This document shows, in pieces, positions 7,760 to 12,592 of a DNA stretch of 15,172 nt; the first letter of the stretch is position 1; each line of letters starts with the position of its first letter. The DNA is from an uncultured Clostridium sp. (GTDB taxonomy: Bacteria > Bacillota > Clostridia > Lachnospirales > Lachnospiraceae), in NCBI GenBank assembly GCA_900544905.1, contig UQXF01000086.1, forward strand, positions 1 through 15,172. The letters are read 5' to 3'. The notes under the pieces were generated by a model. That model was not told the origin of the DNA and searched no databases. It saw only the letters and a program-made list of their open reading frames with translations. The translations under genes were made by a program, and so were the position numbers.

Positions 7760-7788
7760 ACTATATCAAGTTCTGCCCAACATTTACA
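7760..7788 (-). promoter_or_regulatory. Possible promoter of the XRE/LemA operon
   Basis: On the minus strand TGTAAA (7788-7783), a 17-base spacer and TATAGT (7765-7760), preceded by TGA to make an extended -10. It lies about 64 bases upstream of the ATG at 7689. The -35 box is poor. A short palindrome CGTATcaaaATACG sits upstream, near 7810-7836. Tentative. Confidence 0.35.
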
Positions 7789-7841
7789 CCAAAAATCATG
7801 CACTTTATGAAATTGTATCGTGCGTATTTTGATACGTTAGT

Positions 7842-9071
7842 CTATATTCCGCTACCCTGTACCAGCACACCGCTGTCCGCCACCGCCTTTACCACTTTAT
7901 CAAGCTCTTCCACAGGCAGCACCAGTGCAAAGCGCACATAACCCTCTCCAAGACTTCCAAAAGCATCTCCCGGCGTACAAAGCACTCCAGCCTTTTCCAT
8001 CATTGCCATACAAAATTCTCTTGAACTGCCATATCCCTCCGGTACCGGAGCCCAGACAAACATGGTTCCCTCACTGTCCGGCACATTCCAGCCGATTCTC
8101 CGGAAGCCACCGCAAAGAGCATCTCTCCGTCTCTGATATTCCCTGCACTGTTCCTTTACAAAATCATTTGAGCCCTCCAGAGCTGCAATTGCCCCATACT
8201 GTACCGGCAGAAAGGTTCCAAAATCAAACTGGCTGCGCAAAAGCTTTAGTGCATCCACAGCATCCTTTCTCCCCAGCATGAAGGAAACCCTGGCCCCTGT
8301 CACATTAAATGATTTTGACAGTGAAAAGAATTCTGCGCCGATATCCATGGCTCCCGGTATGGACAAAAAGGAGCCTCCCACCTTGCCATCAAATATGATA
8401 TCCGAATATGCGTTATCATGGATTACAAAAATGTGATATTTCTTAGCAAATTCCACCAATTCCTCATAAAATGAACGGGGCGCCGTGCGGCATACCGGAT
8501 TGTAGGGATAGGACACAATCATAAGCTTTGCCCGCCTTGCAACCTCCTCCGGTATCTCCGAAAGCACCGGCAGAAAATTATTTTCTTCTTTCAAGTCATA
8601 AAAGCACAAATCCGCACCGCTTAAATAAGAGCCAGCCTCAAAAATCGGATATCCCGGATTAGGCAAAAGCACCAAATCTCCCTCATCCAAAAGTGCCATG
8701 CCCACATGCCCAATCCCCTCCTGGGTACCATGCACTCCGGTGATACAGTCTGTGGAAATCTCCACTCCAAACCTTCTCTTATAGTAATCCGAAACTGCCT
8801 GTAGCAGCTCCGGCAAATCCCGCAGCGAATACTTATAATTTTCCGGTTTGGAAGCTGCCTGCACCACCGCATCCACCACATGCTTTGGCGGTTCAAAATC
8901 CGGTGTTCCCACGGAAAGATTATAGATTGTCTTCCCCTGCTTTATCAGATTTTCTTTTTTTTCATCCAGCTCCGCAAAAATACCTGTCTGAAAATGCTTT
9001 AATCTCTTTGCCTTTAATTCGTTATTTTTATCACATTTATCAAATCTATTTTCATTATTTTGCAAATCCAT
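7842..9071 (-). CDS. Class I/II PLP-dependent aminotransferase
   Basis: Transfers amino groups between an amino acid and a 2-oxo acid with pyridoxal phosphate; cytosolic fold-type I enzyme. At 409 aa it shows NLSVGTPDFEPP near residue 51, PNPGYP at 137-142, YPYNPV at 188-193 (in place of the usual NPTG), DNAYSDI at 219-225 and the Schiff-base Lys253 in SLSKSFN. Overall it resembles the LL-diaminopimelate and alanine aminotransferase group, but the substrate cannot be read from sequence. The first ~20 residues are Asn/Asp/Lys-rich, unlike the family, and include the 22-bp repeat; a later start is possible. It follows the LysR gene by 29 bp on the same strand, so LysR probably controls it. The ribosome-binding site is weak (AGAGG, 9 bases away). 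Confidence 0.9.
   Translation of the reverse strand: MDLQNNENRFDKCDKNNELKAKRLKHFQTGIFAELDEKKENLIKQGKTIYNLSVGTPDFEPPKHVVDAVVQAASKPENYKYSLRDLPELLQAVSDYYKRRFGVEISTDCITGVHGTQEGIGHVGMALLDEGDLVLLPNPGYPIFEAGSYLSGADLCFYDLKEENNFLPVLSEIPEEVARRAKLMIVSYPYNPVCRTAPRSFYEELVEFAKKYHIFVIHDNAYSDIIFDGKVGGSFLSIPGAMDIGAEFFSLSKSFNVTGARVSFMLGRKDAVDALKLLRSQFDFGTFLPVQYGAIAALEGSNDFVKEQCREYQRRRDALCGGFRRIGWNVPDSEGTMFVWAPVPEGYGSSREFCMAMMEKAGVLCTPGDAFGSLGEGYVRFALVLPVEELDKVVKAVADSGVLVQGSGI
9025..9046 (-). repeat. 22-bp exact repeat, copy 2 (inside the aminotransferase gene)
   Basis: Identical to 323-344 in trpD over 22 bases and in the same frame, giving FDKCDK. Here it lies in the N-terminal extension, which has no counterpart in typical family members. 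Confidence 0.75.
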
Positions 9072-9100
9072 TTATCTGTACCTCTGATTTCTCTTTTTTA

Positions 9101-10003
9101 TTATCTCTTCTTACCCTGTTCCCTGCTTATCTGGTGCTGTTCTTTACAATCCATCGCAAAGTCAATGAGAAAATCGTAAAAATCCTTTACAATGGGATTT
9201 TCTGAAAACTGCTGGTTATAGGTAATAATAATATCCCGCTTGCACTCCGGGCTTTTGATTGGCAAAAGCACCATATTTTTGGAAGGTTCTGCACTTTCCC
9301 ATGAATATTCCGGCCAGAAACCGACTCCCAGTCCTGCACTAATCAGGCTTCGCACCGACTCAAAATTCATACTTTCAAATACAATATCCGGTGTAAATCC
9401 TGCTTCCATGCAAAACTGGTCACATATGCTTCGGATAGGTCTGGTATCCGCCATTACAATAAATCCCTCTTCCGCTACCTCCGCAAGCTCAATCTCCTCA
9501 TACATAGCATATTTTGAGGATGCAGGCACCGCAAGAAAAAAGTTTTCCTCCAGCATCATCTGGTTTGCCGCCGGATTTCTTCTGGGTAAGGTTGCCGTGA
9601 TACACAAATCATAGTCCATGGAGGACTGGCTCTGGACAAACTGGAAATTGATATCCGGATGCTTTGCCTTGTAGGCAATAATGCTGTTGGTCACAAGAAT
9701 TGACGCTGCCAAAACATTTAAATGAATGGTCTGGTGCTGTTTTCTCGCAGTATCCGCCAGCTTTTTGGGAAGGCTGTCCAGACTTTTCATAATAGGCTTT
9801 AACTCTTCCACCAGAAGCCTGCCGGAATCACTCAGGGTAATTCCTCCCTTTTTCCGGTCAAACAGCTTTACTCCCAGCTCTGCCTCCAGACGCTTAATGG
9901 ACTGGGACAATGCTGGTTGTGCAATATGTAACGAATTGGCTGCCTTTGTGATATGTTCATATTGAGCAGCCACCAAAAAATACTGTAATTGTTGTAACTC
10001 CAT
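9101..10003 (-). CDS. LysR-type transcriptional regulator
   Basis: DNA-binding regulator of 300 aa. Residues 1-60 form the winged helix-turn-helix, with MELQQLQYFL, the LysR signature AANSLHIAQPALSQSIKRLEAE (residues about 21-42) and LGVKLFDRK. The rest is the periplasmic-binding-like effector domain of two lobes, and the length is typical. The ATG at 10003 has GGAGAAAGG about 4 bases upstream. LysR genes often lie opposite their target; this one instead lies 29 bp upstream of the aminotransferase on the same strand, so it probably controls its own operon. A plus-strand small gene starts 166 bp away and could share the intergenic control region. The effector is not predictable. Confidence 0.93.
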   Translation of the reverse strand: MELQQLQYFLVAAQYEHITKAANSLHIAQPALSQSIKRLEAELGVKLFDRKKGGITLSDSGRLLVEELKPIMKSLDSLPKKLADTARKQHQTIHLNVLAASILVTNSIIAYKAKHPDINFQFVQSQSSMDYDLCITATLPRRNPAANQMMLEENFFLAVPASSKYAMYEEIELAEVAEEGFIVMADTRPIRSICDQFCMEAGFTPDIVFESMNFESVRSLISAGLGVGFWPEYSWESAEPSKNMVLLPIKSPECKRDIIITYNQQFSENPIVKDFYDFLIDFAMDCKEQHQISREQGKKR

Positions 10004-10075
10004 ATACCTTTCTCCGTTCCTGTGTCTGTTGTCGATTGTTCCTTAAAATCTTCTTCATAAATAAACTTATATTTT

Positions 10076-10104
10076 ATTATAATTTTAATGTTATCACATG
10101 TCAA
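10076..10104 (-). promoter_or_regulatory. Promoter of the LysR-aminotransferase operon
   Basis: TTGACA at 10104-10099, a 17-base spacer, and TATAAT at 10081-10076 on the minus strand: a perfect sigma-A consensus. A start near 10069 leaves a leader of about 66 bases before the ATG at 10003. Confidence 0.88.
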
Positions 10105-10169
10105 GATTTCTTCCAATCACATATTTTTCTTCAGAAGTGTAATACTAATAAAAAATTTTGGAGGGCATT

Positions 10170-10325
10170 ATGAAAATTACAGACAAAAAGAAACCGGTTA
10201 ACACAATTCCACAGGGTGTATGGGAAAGTGACAGACCTGACCAGAACAAGGACAAAAACAGCACCCTGACCGCATCTACGGATTTACAGGGAAATGGTTA
10301 TCCTGTCAACAAGCAAAGCAAATAA
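10170..10325 (+). CDS. Small hydrophilic protein, 51 aa
   Basis: I do not recognise this protein. It has a clear GGAGG 6 bases before the ATG at 10170 and 51 codons ending in TAA. It is strongly hydrophilic: MKITDKKKP at the start, a DRPDQNKDKN stretch and many Asn, Lys and Gln, with no Cys, signal peptide or membrane helix. It may be a disordered small protein such as a spore or stress protein; that is a guess. It is followed 83 bp later by another small plus-strand gene, and faces the LysR promoter on the opposite strand. A weak TAATAC at about 10142 could be its -10 box. Confidence 0.7.
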   Translation: MKITDKKKPVNTIPQGVWESDRPDQNKDKNSTLTASTDLQGNGYPVNKQSK

Positions 10326-10408
10326 GCTTTGCTATACATATTCTTGTAGATATCATTCACAACCCACAGCCACTCCTGCATATGCTAAATAAAAAAGGAG
10401 AGTTTTCT

Positions 10409-10687
10409 ATGCATAGCGAATTTGAACGTTTCCGGGATTGCAGACGGGACTGTTCGCCATGTTCTTCCTGTCATCACGACCATGACCGCAGAGAGGACAG
10501 ATGTGACAGCTGTGAAGAGCGCAGGCGGGATGACCGCCGGAACGACAGGTGTGACGGTTGCAGAGAGCACAGACATGATGACCGCAGAGACGACAGACGG
10601 GATGACCGCAGAAACGACAGATGGGATGACCGCAGAAACGACAGATGGGATGACCACCGGGACAGGCATGACGACCGCCGCTGGTAA
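10409..10687 (+). CDS. Asp/Arg/His/Cys-rich low-complexity protein
   Basis: No family is recognised. From the ATG at 10409, with AAAGGAG 9 bases upstream (better than the in-frame ATG at 10382), it encodes 92 residues made mostly of D, R, H and C. Cysteines appear in tight pairs: CxxxC, CxxC and SCHHDHD near the N-terminus, then CDSCEE and CDGC, so metal or thiol chemistry is possible. The C-terminal half is a charged repeat of DDRRNDRW type. There is no signal peptide or membrane helix. Comparable charged, Cys-rich small proteins exist among spore coat components, but I cannot assign it. The opposite strand is also open for 107 codons, an effect of the repetitive composition. Confidence 0.68.
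   Translation: MHSEFERFRDCRRDCSPCSSCHHDHDRREDRCDSCEERRRDDRRNDRCDGCREHRHDDRRDDRRDDRRNDRWDDRRNDRWDDHRDRHDDRRW
10577..10648 (+). repeat. 24-bp tandem repeat, three units, in frame
   Basis: Units at 10577-10600, 10601-10624 and 10625-10648, each GATGACCGCAGA followed by 12 more bases. Units 2 and 3 are identical; unit 1 differs at two positions. A degenerate fourth unit starts at 10649. Each unit encodes 8 residues (DDRRDDRR, then DDRRNDRW twice), so copy-number change would keep the frame. Confidence 0.9.
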
Positions 10688-10702
10688 CAGGTAAGATTTA
10701 AT

Positions 10703-10738
10703 AATCATCCCCGGGAATCCTGATTGCCGGAGATGATT
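10703..10738. terminator. Hairpin between convergent genes
   Basis: AATCATC-C-CCGG (10703-10714), a 12-base loop, and CCGG-A-GATGATT (10727-10738) pair as an 11-bp stem with one C-A mismatch. It lies between the plus-strand 92-aa gene and the minus-strand membrane gene, where a shared terminator is expected. No strong T-run follows on either strand, so termination strength is uncertain. Confidence 0.5.
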
Positions 10739-10791
10739 TACATAAACTCTTCAGGAAATGTTTTACTGGTTGTATAAGTGGTGCCCGCAAA

Positions 10792-11268
10792 CTACTTAAA
10801 ATCAATCTCTTTACGGTGTTGCAGATGAATACCAATATGTCCGATTCCCAAAACAATACTGGCAATCATCATCCATATTACTTTTCCATATATACCAAGA
10901 AGAAAGAAAGCAACTACCGGCAGCGTGGCACCTGCCACCGGAACACCTAAGAAACTGCTATAAAAATCAGCTAATTTGCGCTCACTCTTAAAGTACCGTA
11001 TCCACCAAATCTCATACATTATCATCAGAGCAAATGCAGCCACAAGCCACATTGACCATTTAGACACTCCTTGCAAATTAAAATCAGAAAATATAAGGGC
11101 GAGGCAGGTCGTCAAAACCTCTCCCACCCGCTCCAACACAACTAAGAGCTTATTTTCATTTTCAGCACTATAACCCTGTGGTTGTTTATTCGTCCATATC
11201 AAATTAGGAATAAACAGCATAAACATAAATAGCAATCCTGTATATGAAAATCCCAAATGTCCAAACAT
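10792..11268 (-). CDS. Integral membrane protein in the PadR operon
   Basis: I do not recognise a named family. From the ATG at 11268 it is 158 aa with about five membrane helices, near residues 5-25, 45-64, 70-91, 104-125 and 127-147, and short charged tails. The PadR stop codon (TAG at 11272-11270) lies one base before the ATG, and a GAGGAG inside the end of padR serves as its ribosome-binding site, so the two are translationally coupled. An in-frame GTG at 11286 would overlap padR and is less likely. Genes coupled to PadR regulators are often transporters or membrane stress proteins induced by small toxic compounds; a role here is inference. Confidence 0.8.
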   Translation of the reverse strand: MFGHLGFSYTGLLFMFMLFIPNLIWTNKQPQGYSAENENKLLVVLERVGEVLTTCLALIFSDFNLQGVSKWSMWLVAAFALMIMYEIWWIRYFKSERKLADFYSSFLGVPVAGATLPVVAFFLLGIYGKVIWMMIASIVLGIGHIGIHLQHRKEIDFK

Positions 11269-11269
11269 T

Positions 11270-11818
11270 CTACTTTTTCTCCTCACCTAGTATTTCTTTC
11301 GCTTCTTCACACCATTCTAAATATGCATGATACGTTTTAATACCAAATTCTACTGTAAGTAGATAATATTTGTGTGTATCATCGACATCGATGCTATTTC
11401 TAAGAGTATCTGCTGCACCTATAAGATAAGGCAATTCTCCCTCAATCTTCTCTTGAAATGCATCTATATGGGCTATTGCCTGTATTGCTCCACCCTCATT
11501 GCCAAAGAATAATTTAAGCAATGTTTCATAACGTAGCTCATCTTTCTCGGCAGGAATTTGAAGCCATTTTTTTAAATAAATTCTTCCTTCTTCCGTAATA
11601 GAATATATTATTTTGTTTCGCTTATTTTCTGCACCATCACGTTTGTTTGCCAGTCCGCGTTCAACCAAATCACTAAGTGCAGGATATATACTGCCATAAC
11701 TCGCTCCCCAGAAATACTTTAATGACGTATCCATTCTTTTTTTTATTTCATATCCTGTCAAATCTTCGTGACTTAATAATCCCAAAATTACATAATCAAT
11801 CTTTTTTTCTATTGCCAT
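11270..11818 (-). CDS. PadR-family transcriptional regulator
   Basis: DNA-binding repressor of 182 aa. The N-terminal winged helix-turn-helix spans residues about 8-85, with ILGLLSHEDLTGYEIKKRM, the recognition segment GSIYPALSDLVERGL, and the wing KRNKIIYSITEEGR. A C-terminal helical dimerisation/ligand region (about 90-180) follows, as in the longer PadR (Vir-like) subgroup. The ATG at 11818 has GGGGAG about 7 bases upstream. It lies 30 bp after a 4Fe-4S fragment and is fused in translation to the membrane gene downstream. The operon promoter carries two palindromic sites that suit autorepression by this protein. Confidence 0.93.
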   Translation of the reverse strand: MAIEKKIDYVILGLLSHEDLTGYEIKKRMDTSLKYFWGASYGSIYPALSDLVERGLANKRDGAENKRNKIIYSITEEGRIYLKKWLQIPAEKDELRYETLLKLFFGNEGGAIQAIAHIDAFQEKIEGELPYLIGAADTLRNSIDVDDTHKYYLLTVEFGIKTYHAYLEWCEEAKEILGEEKK

Positions 11819-11848
11819 TGCTTTCTCCCCTTTCTATCATTCTGTAAG

Positions 11849-12100
11849 TTAAAACTTTACCTTTTCATTTACGGAAAACAGACATTCCTGCATCCCTCCC
11901 ATAGGACAAAGCCAACTGCAGAAAATTCTTCCGAAAAAGATAGAACCAAGTAACATACAAGCAAATACAATAAAACTTCCAGATACAATACCTTCCATTG
12001 CTCCCTGAATAATCAGATAGGGTGACATATACCATATTGTTATTGGGAACAAAAGTAAAGAAATAATCAATATTAATTTCCTTATATTCTGTCTATTCAA
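11849..12100 (-). CDS. Short or truncated 4Fe-4S membrane protein (polyferredoxin-like)
   Basis: This 83-residue protein has two membrane helices (about 8-25 and 36-57), then FGRIFCSWLCPMGGMQECL, the pattern of membrane 4Fe-4S proteins of the NapH/YccM type (Fer4_5). Those proteins usually run past 200 residues with further Cys clusters and helices. Here the protein ends in NEKVKF and TAA 16 residues after the CxxxCP motif, so it is probably truncated; padR starts 30 bp later. I chose the TTG at 12100 because GGAGG lies 6 bases upstream; the TTG at 12121 lies inside the operator. It is first in the PadR operon. A short functional redox protein remains possible. Confidence 0.6.
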   Translation of the reverse strand: MNRQNIRKLILIISLLLFPITIWYMSPYLIIQGAMEGIVSGSFIVFACMLLGSIFFGRIFCSWLCPMGGMQECLFSVNEKVKF

Positions 12101-12112
12101 TATTTTCCTCCA

Positions 12113-12155
12113 ATATATCAAACTGATATATGCATAATATATCAGTTTGATATAT
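12113..12155. repeat. Paired palindromic operators (19-bp inverted repeat)
   Basis: ATATATCAAACTGATATAT (12113-12131) and its exact reverse complement (12137-12155) are separated by GCATA. Each arm is itself a palindrome, ATATATCA-AAC-TGATATAT, so the region holds two copies of one dimer-binding site with 24 bp between centres. One site fills the spacer between the -35 and -10 boxes and the other covers the start point. This layout fits repression by the PadR protein encoded downstream. Confidence 0.85.
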
Positions 12156-12162
12156 TTGTCAA
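12134..12162 (-). promoter_or_regulatory. PadR operon promoter
   Basis: TTGACA at 12162-12157, a 17-base spacer, and TATTAT at 12139-12134 on the minus strand. Transcription would start near 12127, about 27 bases before the TTG start at 12100. The operator palindromes overlap the spacer and the start point. Confidence 0.88.
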
Positions 12163-12247
12163 GAAAACATTGAAATGTATTTCCGTATATGAAAACTCAA
12201 AACGAAACAGCTGCTTATGATAACATGTACACCTTTACCCATAAAGA

Positions 12248-12280
12248 AAAGTCCCAGAAATTCAGCATTTCCAGGACTTT
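12248..12280 (-). terminator. Terminator after the short peptide ORF
   Basis: On the minus strand a 14-bp stem with two G-U pairs (AAAGTCCTGGAAAT and ATTTCTGGGACTTT) closes a 5-base loop and is followed by a pyrimidine-rich TCTTTA. On the plus strand the two wobbles become C-A mismatches, so the hairpin works best for minus-strand transcripts. It lies 31 bases after the small ORF and about 310 bases after the ATPase gene. Confidence 0.72.
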
Positions 12281-12310
12281 CCATTATTATCTATCAATCG
12301 TGCTTAATGC

Positions 12311-12415
12311 CTAGCAAACACCCTGAGCCAACATAGCATCTTCTAAGGTGTCCGCATATTTGCTAGGGTTTTGAGGTCGGTTGTATATCACGTGTATAGA
12401 GTGATTGTCAGACAA
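12311..12415 (-). CDS. 34-residue Cys-terminated peptide ORF
   Basis: I do not recognise this peptide. It starts at TTG 12415 and ends at a TAG, giving 34 residues. It reads naturally (SDNHSIHVIYNRPQNPSKY, then ADTLEDAML) and ends in the cysteine QGVC. There is no ATG in frame before the late Met28, and stop codons in frame lie just upstream. A GGAGAG lies about 13-15 bases before the TTG, a long spacing, so the start is doubtful. A GTG at 12391 would give a shorter form. A terminator follows 31 bases after the stop. It may be a free peptide, or the remnant end of a larger gene. Confidence 0.4.
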   Translation of the reverse strand: MSDNHSIHVIYNRPQNPSKYADTLEDAMLAQGVC

Positions 12416-12592
12416 TTTAGATTAATATCTCTCCTATTTTAACCCATTATGCTTCAGAAGTGCATTAAGTAAAAGATAAGTATAACTCTAATGAAATATC
12501 TTCATAATATTGTAATGGGTATTATACATCCCTTCTGCTTCACTGAACGCTTACAGAAGCCTTTGCGCCCAATTGTTGATACTGCCACGCAA
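12416..12592 (-). other. Intergenic region between ATPase and peptide ORF
   Basis: No larger gene is present. On the minus strand there is a TATAAT at 12526-12521 with no good -35, and an 8-bp inverted repeat, ACCCATTA (12520-12513) and TAATGGGT (12449-12442), enclosing 63 bases just before the GGAGAG of the peptide ORF. Right after the ATPase stop the same frame reads 13 codons, LRGSINNWAQRLL, to the next TAA. The first ~70 bases here are richer in G+C than the ATPase, suggesting a composition break at the ATPase end. Confidence 0.35.

Noticed and set aside
7805..7841. CGTATcaaaATACG as a terminator for the aminotransferase gene
   Set aside because: Only a 5-bp stem and no T-run. It may be an operator or chance; not called.
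1128..10099. ATGTGATAA occurring four times on the minus strand, including the trpD leader and LysR promoter, as a shared regulator site
   Set aside because: Two of the four copies are the coding repeat and the sequences around the others do not match further; the pattern is post hoc.
10577..10648. Possible CRISPR array from regular 24-bp spacing
   Set aside because: The units are directly adjacent with no spacers and stay in frame in a coding sequence, so it is a coding tandem repeat.
10385..10708. Open frame on the minus strand opposite the Asp/Arg-rich gene
   Set aside because: Its V/P/A-rich repeats simply mirror the plus-strand repeat; it has no ribosome-binding site. The plus strand has one.
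12121..12121. TTG start at 12121 for the 4Fe-4S fragment
   Set aside because: It lies inside the operator palindrome and has no Shine-Dalgarno. TTG 12100 has GGAGG at 6 bases.
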